Shown: positions 39,601 through 50,619 of the stretch, piece by piece | Layout: each line of letters opens with the position of its first letter | How positions within the stretch are numbered: the stretch's first letter is position 1 | NCBI GenBank assembly: GCA_037954235.1 | Contig: JBBMOA010000019.1 | Coordinates: 18,280,305 to 18,344,304 of the forward strand | Source of the DNA: Aulostomus chinensis | Taxonomy: Eukaryota > Chordata > Actinopteri > Syngnathiformes > Aulostomidae | Direction of reading: 5' to 3' | Length of the DNA: 64,000 bases | Position numbers and translations under genes: made by a program | The notes under the pieces: model-generated | What the model was told of the DNA's origin: nothing | What the model saw: the letters and a program-made list of their open reading frames with translations, nothing else | The model's database searches: none

Positions 39601-42097
39601 CAACGCTAACGTTCAACTCGACGACGTCCACGTTGTCGTTTGTTTACATCTCGGTGTTCCGGCGCATGTTTATGTGAAATGATGACGTTGTTGGTGCGAT
39701 GATGTTTGAGAGAGAAAAACACAGGCACGCAGCCCTCACAGCGGGAGTTCAGACCCGGGTCTTCTGGAAGCTTTGATCGGCCTTAATGCCGAGCAAATGC
39801 GGGTCCAAAAACCCGCGTTGACACGCATGTTTCAGTGTGAAAGTGTATAAGTGGACCAATAAGACTCTCTGAAATACCTTCATCATTTCCTGTGTACGTG
39901 TGTCCTGACCTGTCCAGTCTTGCTGCCTGACACTGTTTTTACTGTCCTGTTGCCAAGCTAAACTGACCGGTTGTGTTTGTGTGTGGTTTGTTTCTTTTTT
40001 TTTTGTCCAGGTCCGCCGCCAGCCAGTGTAATGGAGCTTCCAGCTCAGGAGGGTCCCAGCACCAGTCGAGATCCAGCTCCAATCACATATCAGCTCAAGG
40101 TCAGTGAAGAACCCGCACAGGCCGGTAGTCTGAAGCCATTATGGCGTCTCAACAACGGAGGATTAACCATTCACAGTTTCATGATGCTAACTGACATTGT
40201 TTCTGAATTTATTCACCAAGACTTCTACAATCCCAATTTTTATTTCTAAAATCTGTACCAGCCTGAAAGTTGTCTCATCTGCTGAGAAACTGTGGGTGAA
40301 GCGAGTGGGATTGACTGATTGTGTAGTGGAGGAGCAAAGATGAGCTGGAGTTGTACTGAGCTTTGTCTGGCGTCCGCAGGACTCCTCCTACATCTTCAGA
40401 GAGGGCATGCTGCCCCCCCACAGGCAGATGTTCTACCAGCTCTGTGACCTGCACCTGGAAAGGTACACTGACATGAAACTGCGGAACAAGTCTGCTTTTT
40501 GTTTTCATTTTCTTTTCTGTTGAAAAGAAAAGAAAGCCAGTCCCCTCCGGCACAGCCAGTGTAACATCTGCTTGTTAGCCAGCGCCACAGCGCAATGATG
40601 TCACAGAAGTTACCTGAAACCAGGGGCAATTATTTGAATGATAATGGACTTTTTTTTCTTTTCTTTTTTTTGGTGCCTCTCACTATGGTGTGCGTGTGTC
40701 TCTAGTATCCAGCAGGTGACTGAGCAGAACAATGGTTCAGAACAAGTGTGTGACGAGCGAGACGGCTGGTGTGTTGTCGGCACCACTGACAAGCTGAGGG
40801 ACATCATCTCGTCCATGATCAAGAAGGTCGTCCGAGCACAAAAACCATGTAAGGACAGAATGTTGGTGGTGGCACGTCCGAGTCCTGCGCGGGTCTGGGT
40901 GTAGGGCTCTGCTACTCCCGGATCCGAGGATTAAAACCTTAAGCTGAATTGTCGCCGTCACTATTATAGTTTGAATTTTGTTTTAATGTGTTTGTCCTGC
41001 TTAATTTGTGATCCAACCTGCATGTGCTGTCTTCCTCCCAGAACCAAACCAGGTAAAACAAGATCAAATAAGCACTAACAAATCACCGTTCTGTGTACGC
41101 GTGGGACTCTCCCCGTCGCCCTGTCGCCCCGTCGCCCCGTCGCCCTGTCGCCCCGTCACAGGAATCTCAAACTTGAGAATTTCTCTGTGTTTTTCATATG
41201 TGGTTCTTTTTTGTTTTGTTTTGTTTTGTTTTAGGCCGTTGGCTGCAAACCTTTCGGCTCCCTGATCACACGGGTCAAACCTTTTCTAGTGCCAAACCTT
41301 TTAGTTTATTGTTCAGAAATGAACGATTACTGTCCTTCAGTGAAATTGCCATCAAGACGTCGTGGTGAGCTGTAACTGCTGCTCAGCGGCGCCATCAGGT
41401 GTGTTACAGTGAGTGACTGCCATCAGCACCAGCGTGGTGAGCGTGTCATCAAGCTAAAAGGCTGTTTTTTTTGCCTAAATAACTCCACTTGAAAATATCA
41501 TCATACGTCGGCGAGCACCCCCCCCATCTGAGGACACGCGTCACCGTCACGTCACATCAGAGCAAATGCATCTCCAACCGTATCAGTAACAGTTTTCTAT
41601 CAGAGATGTCAAACGTTTACTGGTCCGAGACTTTGAAATGTAAGTTTTAAATGTCCCGCTGTGATGGAACATGAAGGGTTTGGACTGTTGGATGGACACA
41701 AGACACATTTTTGAAGATGTGACTTTGGCCTCGTTGTGAAACTGTGACGAGGATTTATTGAAAATTCTTGACAGTTTCCAGACTAGGCAGTCCTACAATA
41801 ACCTGTGACCACAAGCAATCGTTAGCTGCCATGCTAATCAGATAATCCAGCTCCTTCAGTCCTGACGCACTGTGGCTCCAGTAACAACTCTCGTAGCTGA
41901 GAGGGATCTTTGAGGCTGTTTGCGTAACTGCTGATATTTCATCCCCAGCATCGCCACCAACACGGAAGAGACACGGACGCACAGCTTCAAAATGGGATGC
42001 AGAGGAGGAGGAAGACGAGGAGGATGAGGAGGATGAATTCCTGCCATCAGAGGGAAGTGAAAATGAGATGGAGACAGAAATTCTGGATTACATGTGA
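33391..42097 (+). CDS. gtf3c5: gtf3c5, general transcription factor IIIC subunit 5 (TFIIIC63)
   Basis: GTF3C5 is a subunit of the TFIIIC tauA module that binds the A box of tRNA genes and helps place TFIIIB for RNA polymerase III. Eleven exons: 33391-33594, 34448-34646, 34753-34948, 35165-35348, 36419-36523, 37451-37565, 37795-37875, 40011-40099, 40380-40462, 40706-40848 and 41949-42097, all GT/AG. Phases sum to 515 residues (human 519). The N-terminal barrel half has VCVEYPAVV, RRLELRYRPQDPFCH and IFSRLDTPVDYFYRP. The middle carries SRARRPHNAIFV-like RARRPHNAIFV and PIWSRNAVKANI. The DNA-binding half has TGPWRSLWVRFGYDPRK, DLPVKAKRS and YIFREG. The tail is acidic (about residues 485-500) and ends SENEMETEILDYM, almost the human ending. 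The start is in good context (GCAG ATG G). The upstream region lacks a TATA box. Confidence 0.97.
33623..33716. repeat. AT-rich tandem tract in gtf3c5 intron 1
   Basis: A (TA)n run passes into repeated GATATA hexamers, beginning about 30 nt after the first coding exon. The 161-residue minus-strand frame crossing it (33360-33845) reads YIYIYI and is an artefact. Confidence 0.9.
35640..35900 (+). mobile_element. Decayed LINE reverse-transcriptase fragment in gtf3c5 intron 4
   Basis: Plus-strand translation gives GEVPSMWKKATMVPAPKN, then a stop and NDLPTVALTSDRFEQ. About 60 nt later, in another register, comes LDPNQFVYHAET. These correspond to the VPxxWKxxxxVPVPKK, NDxRPVALTS and LDPLQFAYR blocks of L2/CR1/Rex-type reverse transcriptases. 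Stops and frame changes show it is dead. Confidence 0.65.
36626..36674. repeat. (GT)n(GTGC)n microsatellite in gtf3c5 intron 5
   Basis: A GT run passes into GTGC tetramers, about 100 nt after exon 5. Confidence 0.9.
39241..39846. mobile_element. About 0.6-kb inverted-repeat element (MITE-like) in gtf3c5 intron 7
   Basis: The left end CTCTCACACTG...GTCAACACAGGTTTTT is mirrored at the right end, whose reverse complement reads CTTTCACACTG...GTCAACGCGGGTTTTT. The interior is GC- and CpG-rich compared with the surrounding intron. A short minus-strand frame (39410-39631) begins MDVVELNVSVVACIAMLSLW and is followed by an Arg-rich stretch. That could be a transposase remnant, but I cannot name it. 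TIRs beginning with TCACACT are seen in several fish PIF/Harbinger-type MITEs; this class is tentative. Confidence 0.5.
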
Positions 42098-42132
42098 TTG
42101 AAGACAATGTACTTGTTTTTGTGTTAAATGTA

Positions 42133-42138
42133 AATAAA
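42133..42138 (+). terminator. gtf3c5 polyadenylation signal
   Basis: AATAAA 36 nt after the gtf3c5 stop predicts a very short 3' UTR. A dispersed repeat starts almost immediately after the expected cleavage site (42165). Confidence 0.7.
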
Positions 42139-42164
42139 ATTAGTCTTTTATTTTGTGCGTCTCT

Positions 42165-43085
42165 GTCAAGTCAAGTCAGTTTTATTTGTACGGCGCCAAA
42201 CCACAACAAAAGTTCTCTCCTGACTCTTTACTAGTAGAGCAGGTCCAGCACCACTCCTTCAATGAACCTCCACCCAACAATTCTCCATCAGCAAGCACAT
42301 CCTGCAACAGCAGCCACCAGAACCTTCCTTTAACAGGCAGGAACGTGGAGCAGATCCAGGATCAGTGGGGACGGACGTCTGCTTTGACCAATTGGGGGAA
42401 AAGAGAGCAGGGCAGAGACAAAGACAGATAATGGAGGAAGACAGAAATACAGAAGGAAAGAGAGGGACAGAAAGAAAGGGAGGAGATTGATGGACAGACG
42501 TGGAGGTGAGCAGGTGGAGCTACGGGTGGCAGCTTGAGCCTCAGCAGTCTAAGCCTGTAGCAGCAGATCTAAGGGCCAGCCTAAGCAGTCCTGACTATAA
42601 CCCTGATCAAAAAGGAAAGTCTTAAGTCTGCTCTTAAAGGTAGGGGAGGGTGTCTGCATCCCGGACTGAAACTGGGAGACGGTTCCACAGGAGGGGAGCC
42701 TGATAGCTGAAGGCCTTGGCTCTCATTCTACTTTTAGAAACTCTAGGAACCACCAGTAACCCTGCATCCTGGGAGTGAAGGGTTCCAGCTGGATAATAGG
42801 GGACTATGAGGTCTGTTAGGTATGAAGGAGCCTGACTGTTGAGGACTTTGTATGTTAGGAGAATTGTGAATTCTGTTCTGAGTTTGACAGGGAGCCATGC
42901 AGAGAAGCAGTACAGGAGAGACCTGGTCTCTTCTACTAGTTCTAGTTGACCAGCTGGAGAGTCTTTAGGGACTTACTGGTGCAGCCTGATTGGAAGGAAT
43001 TGCAGTAATCCAGCCTGGAAGTGACAAAAGGATGGACTAGTTTTCTGCATGTTTTTGAGACAGGACATGTCTGATCTTAGCGATG
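42165..43085 (+). repeat. Dispersed teleost repeat, long copy
   Basis: It begins GTCAAGTCAAGTCAGTTTTATTTG and continues through purine-rich stretches and GGTTCCACAGGAGGGGAGCC-type text. It ends in GAGACAGGACATGTCTGATC. A second, shorter copy with the same start and shared internal words (TAGAGCAGGTC, CTGCTTTGACC) lies at 56735-56921. The family is common in fish genomes, but I cannot assign a class with confidence. It has no intact frame. Confidence 0.65.
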
Positions 43086-43704
43086 CAGTGTCCTGCACTC
43101 ACGACCTACAGGGGCACGTCTAGGTTTTTAGATGCATGACATGAACATTCAGGATGCAGTCGTCCCACACGTAGGTCGCACATGTTGTGTAACCTCGGCT
43201 GATAGAACCTTGCTTGAGGAACAGGATCCAGATGTGATGATGTCATATCTTGCAGGTATAAACTGTCCAGCTGCTCATCTTATTTGCATGTGCTGATGCT
43301 GTCAGCTGAACATCTGAACAGTTCATTTCAGAGAGAAACACTGACTGCTTGTCGTTTGCCTCTAGTTCAGAGCGGTATGAGCTCGCACTCAGAGTTGGCC
43401 TGGCCTGAGCCAGCAGCTGAGGAGCAGCTCCTGAGCTCTGATCATGACGTGGAGCCTCGTGCTGTCGCTGATGTTCACAGCAGCCTCTGATCAAGCGCTG
43501 GTTGAGGGGCTTTTTAAAATACGTCCGCTTCAGGAAGGTAGATGATTGATGGGTCGTTGCCTCCTGAAATTCCATGATTACAGGTCCAGCATTTTTCGGT
43601 CAAAGGTGGCGCTGCAGCTCCGAACAGCTGAAGTTACAGAAGTCAAACCTTTAGGGTTGGTAAAGTGGCCTGCATGTACCAAGGATGCAAAGAACACTTG
43701 TCCA

Positions 43705-43852
43705 CCACTAGGTGGCACTACTACCTCCCTTGTATTAGCCACTAGGTGGCGCTACTACCTGCCTGGTGTTAACCACTAGATCAGGGGCCACCAACCTTTT
43801 TGAGTTGAGAGCTACTTCTTGGGTACCAATTAATGCTAAGGGCTACCAGTTT

Positions 43853-43913
<61 letters not shown>

Positions 43914-44245
43914 TGTATATAAAAAAATGTAATCTATAGATAAAAACCCGTTTTATATGTAGGTAAATCTGGGACAGGCCTATTGTCATTTTCAAATTCA
44001 CACCAAAGCAGGTGTGATTAAAAGATAGAAACAAAAAATTAGATGCAGCTCCCTGGTGATCGGTGCGATGGTGAGCTATTTTTAGGACAGGCCCGCGGGC
44101 GACTCGTGGTCCTCGCTGGCGACCTGGTGTCCACGGCACCATGTTGGTGACCCCTGCACTAGATGGTGCTACTGCCTCCCTAGTGTTAACCACTAGATGG
44201 TGCTACTACCTCCGTGGTATTAACCACTAGGTGGCGCTATTACCA
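43705..44245 (+). repeat. 34-bp minisatellite of five units matching the CTCF core, interrupted by a hAT element
   Basis: Units start at 43705, 43739, 43773 (split), 44190 and 44224 (partial). The base unit opens CCACTAGGTGGCGCTACTAC. Units 2 and 5 fit the CTCF core CCASYAGRKGGCRSYV at every position. Unit 1 also fits, with A in the R position. Units 3 and 4 carry GGTG in place of GGCG, a single mismatch. The array lies between gtf3c5 and the cel pair. Confidence 0.8.
43782..44156. mobile_element. Non-autonomous hAT-type element, 375 bp, with 8-bp target duplication
   Basis: Terminal inverted repeats: left CAGGGGCCACCAACC and right (reverse complement) CAGGGGTCACCAACA. The flanking 8 bp CACTAGAT is present on both sides (43774-43781 and 44157-44164), as expected for hAT transposition. 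Removing the element and one copy of the duplication restores an intact 34-bp minisatellite unit. The interior holds a (CA)n(TA)n tract (about 43855-43915) and no transposase. Confidence 0.85.
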
Positions 44246-44839
44246 AATTATTTAGGGTCACAATCCCACATAGATTGTCTCAAACTTTAAGATTTTCCAT
44301 CCTCAGGTTCAGTGGAGTGACCTGAGTCCTGTGATAGGCCGCGCCCTTTTTTAACTACAGTTTGTTTTGCATAATAATAAACCTACTTTTTCAAAACTCC
44401 TCGTCGACAGTTTGTCAGCTCAACCTGAAACGTTGCACAGCGGATCTACGGACCCTCCTGATGATCCAAACGTCTTTGTGAGCCTGAGGTACCTAACAGC
44501 ATCTTTGTTTCAGACGCCCACCACCACTCTCCTGAAGCGGCGTCCCCTCGTTTGTTGAAGACTCAAAGAGTGACAGCAAAGATCAGACTTTTTTTTTTTG
44601 AATTTACCAAATAACATGGGTTTCATGCAAAAGTGTGATATTTCTGAACGTAGCAAGCACACAACAGTATTTGGAAGTTACTCACCGTTGTTGCTTAAAA
44701 TAAATCAAGTGAGAATATTAGAACGTGGAACGCTGTCCCAGTGAACCAGGAGAACCACTGGAAGGAAAAAAAAACAAAAACACCTGCATTCGTGGCAATT
44801 TATGAGTACCAGAATATAATATTATTAGAATTTAGTGAA

Positions 44840-44935
44840 CCCTGCCTCTCACCCAGTGTCAGCTGGGATAGCCCCCCCCCCCCCCAACCCTTAATGGATA
44901 AGTGGTGTAGAAAATGAAGGACTGAAGGATCTAAA
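44840..44935 (+). repeat. Dispersed teleost repeat, partial copy
   Basis: CCTGCCTCTCACCCAGTG, GTCAGCTGGGATAG, a poly-C run and CCCTTAATGGATAAGTGG match the 3' part of the family seen in full at 45641-46018. Confidence 0.7.
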
Positions 44936-45640
44936 ATGAAGTACTACCACATTCAAGTGGGACAGTATTTTTATGTCTGTGCTGTCAGTCGTAAGTCACA
45001 CTTTGCCAGTGAGTTTTGAGGAGTAAATGAATCAAACACAATCAGTCGATCATGGGATGTTATTTTTGGTCCAAAGCTAAAGATGCCTGGTTTCATGATG
45101 ACCAAATCATCAAACCAGGGACGGATTCAACATTTCCACAGTATTTATTTGAACAATACCAAGGAACACTGCAAGAGAAGGAGACAAACAGGGAACAGAC
45201 ACATGCTCCAGTGGCTTCAACGCCTCCTGAAAGAGCAGCGAATCCATAAAAACCATCAAGAATGTTCCGTTTTATTGATCGTAGACATTTCGCTGGCTCT
45301 TCAAACATTAAGTTCTACCTTCCGCTTGGATACGCTAACGAGGATCTAATCACTAACAGCTGTGAGATGAGAGGCCTCAGCTTGGACACCCACACAGGCG
45401 TTAGACTTCTTCTCAGGACGGTGCGGGTGTGGACAGGTTTGACTGACAGCTCCACTACCCTGTTAATGTGTCGGTCTTTTTTGTTGATGTCTCTTCATTT
45501 CTATTGATAGCATCATAAAAGCTCATCACAGCTCCACCTATTTAAAAACTTTTCCTGGTCTCATCTGCCTGAGTAATTAATAACACTTGTTTGCATGTAC
45601 AGAGGCTAAAATAATAACAATAACAATAATAATAATTGTT

Positions 45641-46018
45641 GTGGCACAGTCGTGCAGTGCTTAGTATGTTAGCTTCACAGCAAGAAGGTTCCAGGTTCCA
45701 GTCCCGGCTCCATCACAGGATCTTTCTGTGTGAGTCTCCATGTTCTCCCTGTTCCTGTGTGGGTTCTCTCTGGTACTCCAGCTTCCTCCACAGTCCAAAG
45801 ACATCAAGAGGGGACGAGGCTGATTGATGCTCTAAATTGACCGTAGGTGTGACTGTGAGTGTGAATGGTTGTCTGTCTCTATGTGTTGGCCCTGTGATGG
45901 ACTGGTGACCTGTCCAGGGTGAACCCCGCCTCTCGCCTGAAGGCTGCTGGTATAGGCTCCACCCCCCCTGCGACACCTAACAGTATAAGTGGTAGAAAAT
46001 GGATGGAGGGATGGATTG
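45641..46018 (+). repeat. Dispersed teleost repeat, full-length-like copy
   Basis: It starts GTGGCACAGTCGTGCAGTGC and passes through the TCCATGTTCTCCCTGTTCCTG, CTCCACAGTCCAAAGACATC and TCTATGTGTTGGCCCTGTGA blocks. It ends AAATGGATGGAGGGATGG. This layout is extremely common in teleost genomes. No coding capacity. Confidence 0.85.
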
Positions 46019-46715
46019 ATAATAATCATTATTATTATTATGATAATTATGAACTTTGGATACATTTTGCACAAAAATGTAAATATACTGTAGATGAAAC
46101 GTTATCAAATATTTTTTTGTAAGCCAGAAAATACAAAAGTTGTGAACCAAAAAAAACCTGTTGCATTTTAAAGGGGAGGTACAGCAGATTTAGTGTTCCA
46201 GTGGTGCTCAGTTGTTTCTGAGGCCGTAATCACGTCACGTCAGCTGGGCGAGGTTTCCAGTTGCGCAAGGCCTGGACCCAGCTAATACAGCTATTAGTTT
46301 TACGTCTGTTTTCTTTTCCAAAGCTGTTTTTGCAGGTTGTTTGAGCCGACTGATATATACGGACAATGTTCCCTATATCTATTTCAGGTGGAGGGGTTTC
46401 TATAGTTCAAGTCTGCAGCATGACAGGAAACAAAGATAAACTTCTATCAGCTATCACAGTGGGACTTTGAGGCAGCTGGACAGCTGTGTCAACTCTGCAG
46501 AACTTCCTGATACACAACTCCCCATCAACATTGTTTACGCTCCAGAAATCATCATTCGAAAGAATCGGAAGCACTGAAGTGTCTTCTTTTTCTTTTTTTT
46601 TTTAATAAGGCCTCACTTTTCTGGTTGCATGGAGAAGGACACACATAAGGAGCAGAACTGGACTCCCAACATGATTTTTCTCAAGTTTCCTCAGTTCCTT
46701 CGTTTGCATGATGAC

Positions 46716-46716
<1 letters not shown>

Positions 46717-46779
<63 letters not shown>
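46717..46779. repeat. (TG)n microsatellite upstream of cel copy 1
   Basis: An unbroken run of about 31 TG units, roughly 0.5 kb upstream of the cel TATA box. Confidence 0.95.
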
Positions 46780-46781
<2 letters not shown>

Positions 46782-47258
46782 TTGATGGCTGCGGAAGCTC
46801 TGCCATAAACATGTCTTGATACCAAATGTTTCCACATCATTATTAATAAAAAAGTCCTAACTAGGTTTTATCACATCATTTTAAGCCTTTCTGATTGATA
46901 TGAAAAGACTTTTTAATCTTAAAACGATTGCTCCTTACTAGACGTTTTTATTATCAAGGTCAAGTTTTAGCTTTTGTTTCTCTATTGGTGGAAATGGGCC
47001 TCCATACAGTGAGACAAGAAACTAATGAGCTCCATAATCAGTTTCTGATGTATAACTAAAGAAGTCTGTTTTCATTAAATCAAATGTCCATTTCTCTTCC
47101 TGAATTAACTTAAAAACATCGAACACAAACTATTTTAACCTGTGACTTCATCATCCTCAACACAGGGGGGTTGAACATTATCTATTGTGTAACAGTGAGA
47201 AAAGTGGGCCCACAGACTGCACACTGGTCAGATGTTGTCCAGGGGAGGAGTCCCCCTT

Positions 47259-47265
47259 TATAAAA
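47259..47265 (+). promoter_or_regulatory. TATA box of cel copy 1
   Basis: TATAAAA lies 43 nt upstream of the start codon, predicting a 5' UTR of roughly 15-25 nt. A strong TATA box fits a highly expressed, tissue-restricted digestive-enzyme gene. Confidence 0.7.
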
Positions 47266-47307
47266 ATCCAGTCCAGCAATCATCCTGGTTCTTACTGTTC
47301 GGTGGTG

Positions 47308-49225
47308 ATGGCGAAGCTTGGGATCCTGGTTGCTGTTGCTGTTGCGTTTCTGGAGACGGTGTCTGCCTCCTCTGTAAGTTACGCCACAGTTGATCCTTGT
47401 TCAAATTCACTGTTCTGTTCTGTGAGTGTGAAGCAGCTCTCAAGATGCATGAATGCCACAAGCAGCCTTGTCCTTCCCAGATCTGTCAATCACTTTGATG
47501 GATTAAGGTGAAGGAACAAATGTTTGTCTACATCTCAACAGTTGCTCTCAGTATTGCAGTAAAAGGTTTTACTGAATGAAATGTGGTACATTTTCAAACT
47601 CTCGTTTTAAAATGAGTCAAACTGAAGCTTACAAACCTGAATCATTTCATCAACTTGCCGCTGAGGGAGAGAAGTGAAACTTTAACTTTGTATCACATTC
47701 ACGTCTGCAGCTGGGGGTGGTGTACACCGAGGGCGGCATGGTGGAGGGTAAAAACATCCGCCTGGGGTTCCGCCGCCACATGGACATCTTCAAAGGAATT
47801 CCCTTTGCTGATATTCCTGGGAGGTTTGAGAAACCAAAGCGGCACCCGGGCTGGGACGGTGAGTAGACCGGTGCAACACATCACAGCGACATTTTACAAT
47901 AAGGTAACAATGCAGTTAGTTAATACTTAGTTAACCATTAGTTAACAGTTTAATAATGTGCCTCGTAGTCATTTACTGATGTGTTCATGTTTGCAGGTGA
48001 CAGCAAAGATGGATCGAACAAGAGATAAATGTTCTCCACTGCAATAAATGTCAAAGAGCGCATTAATAAGTACAAATTATCATTCAGTGCTCTTAAACTG
48101 TATGTATCTGAGTAACTGCTTCTTTCAAAATCAGCGGTAGAACTAAAATCCTGCTGCATCCTCTTGCTTAAGATTGAAATAAAGCTTGCGTCTTCCATCC
48201 CTCCTTGCAGTTGAGGTCGTCACGAGGCCTCCGCCAAGACGGTCACGTGATCAACAGCATAGTTTGTCTCTTAAAAGGATTCCTTCAAAAGTTGTGGATG
48301 GAATTTGACTAAATAAGGGAAGGATGGGTCTGTCTCTATGTGTTGGCCCTGTGATGGACTGGGGACCTGTCCAGGGTGAACCCCGCCCCTCACCTGAAGG
48401 CTGCTGGGATAGGCTCCACCCCCCCGTGACCCTTAACAGGATAAGCAGTAGGAAATGGATGGATGGATGGATGGATAGGTAAGATGGTAGAACTTAGGTA
48501 GAAGAACAATCACGTTGATCATGGTACCGATGTGGAACCGGATCCACGTCTGATGATGTCATTTCACTATCTCAGGCATACACACTCTCCCAGTGCTCTC
48601 TAGCTGTCAATGTGGGAACGTGGTCATAATTCAGTACCTACCTTGAGTGCTACGGCTGCAGGATCTACAGTTCTCAACCTTTCCTCCCTCAGGACCCCGC
48701 TATTCTTGCTGGCCAGGGCCCATTAATTGTAAAAAAAGAGTCCTCGTTACTGTTGGTTCATCTTTTCATTCAGTGATAAAATCCAACAACTCCACTTCCT
48801 GTTATGCAGGCAGGAGGCCTAGAATTAAATCAATCAAATACACAACACAAGAGCTTGTCCATTATTTGCAACACTTAGCCAGCCTCTTAATTTTAGCAGT
48901 TAGCTTATCAAGCTAAAACTGACGATAGTGTTCGAAGATAGGTTTTATTGTAGGCTACTAATAACTATGTTAATATTGTTAGTAACATATTGGTTAAACC
49001 TTTACTTTACATTCTATTTCAAATTAATATTCTACATAACTAAAGGATAATTTCTCTCACAAAAAGTGAAGTTCAACTTGAAAGTATTTTGTGGCCCATT
49101 ACAGGGCACCGATCCACCCATGGTAGAGAGAAGCGCTGATCTAGCACAGCCCTAAACAGATGTCATATCAAAATAAAGCACAAACATATCCTGGCAGTAT
49201 TCAAAAGTCAATCTTATCCTTTTTC

Positions 49226-49280
<55 letters not shown>

Positions 49281-50536
49281 TGCGTGTGTGTCTATGTGTG
49301 TGTCCGTGTGCATGCGCTCAGGTGTTCTGCAGGCTACTGAGTACAGGAAGCGGTGTCTTCAGGTGAACCTGCTCATGACTGACACCAGAGGCAGTGAGGA
49401 CTGTCTCTACCTGAACATCTGGGTTCCTCACGGCCGCTCAGGTAAAGACTAGGGGAACCCCACGGAGTCTCCTCCCTGTTAGAGCCACACCATAAGTGCC
49501 TTGAATGCTCTTGGTTTGCCAGTGTCCACTGGTCTGCCCGTCATGGTCTGGATCTACGGAGGAGGCTACCTGGCCGGAGGCTCCATGGGCGCAAACTTCT
49601 TGAACAACTACCTGTACGATGGGCAGGAGATCGCAGACCGAGGGAATGTTATAGTCGTGACACTGGGATATCGAGTGGGAACTCTGGGCTTCCTGAGCAC
49701 TGGAGACCCCAGCCTCCCTGGTAACTGACGTCTAGGTTATCTTGTTAAAGGTCTAAATTCCAGCAATTCCTGCTGAAGTGATGGCTCTTCATGTTCGCAT
49801 GGGTAAAATATTTCTGGCTTTGCTCCTTGTCAGGAAACTACGGTCTGTGGGACCAGCAGGCTGCCATCGCCTGGGTGCACAGGAACATCCGCTCATTTGG
49901 AGGAGACCCTGACAACCTCACAATCTTTGGAGAGTCTGCAGGTGGAGCGAGTGTCAGCTTCCAGGTGAGGAGCTTTGTCTTGGACATAATTCATACTCTC
50001 GAGGGTGAAGGCACTCAAGGACAGCAGACAAGGACAGACGCGCTCCGTGCCTCCTGCCACTCTGAGTAGGTGTGGAGGGAGGTGCATGTTACTGGCTTTG
50101 TCCTCTGTCTGTCACGCTTGGCTCTATCTGAGATGTTAGTCCCATTTGTAGGGAAGACAAAAAGACATTTCCAATTTCCACAACAGTGCATTTTCTACTC
50201 TTCTTTTCACGCATTAAAATAACACATTAAGAAAAATAGGTGCTTTTAAATAAAAAGGAGGCTCCTCTCCTTCTGACTGCTATGACTGACGAATGTTTAC
50301 AACATTGACCAAAATAATAGAGTGCGACGAATGCTTCCTCAGAGCTCTGCTACATACGCGAGGATTGATGCCGTACTTACACACGACAACACAAACAACA
50401 GCAAACACCTGGCACTTTGTGGGGAGGGGAAAGCTCGAAGGTTCAAGTCAACTGTGGCCCTCTCACTGACCCATCCCGTGGGAGGCTGGAGGAACCAATT
50501 GCTGAGATCTACCTGATCACAATCTCAGTCATTCTC

Positions 50537-50619
<83 letters not shown>

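Larger units (their letters stand above)
44246..47258. other. Spacer upstream of cel copy 1, no gene recognised
   Basis: The spacer contains two copies of the CCATCCAT dispersed repeat (44840-44935 and 45641-46018), AT-rich triplet runs near 45.61 kb and 46.03 kb, and a long (TG)n run (46717-46779). Short frames at 44367-44558, 45052-45249 and 45262-45507 have no recognisable similarity. Regulatory DNA for cel should lie in the last few hundred bases. Confidence 0.5.

Noticed and set aside
43705..44245. CRISPR-like array
   Set aside because: The 34-bp units are head-to-tail with no spacers, in a vertebrate genome. It is a minisatellite.
46602..46835. Minus-strand frame with HTHTHT repeats, and similar VCVC frames at 1221-1424, 6617-6905 and 50529-50753
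   Set aside because: Products of (CA)n microsatellites.
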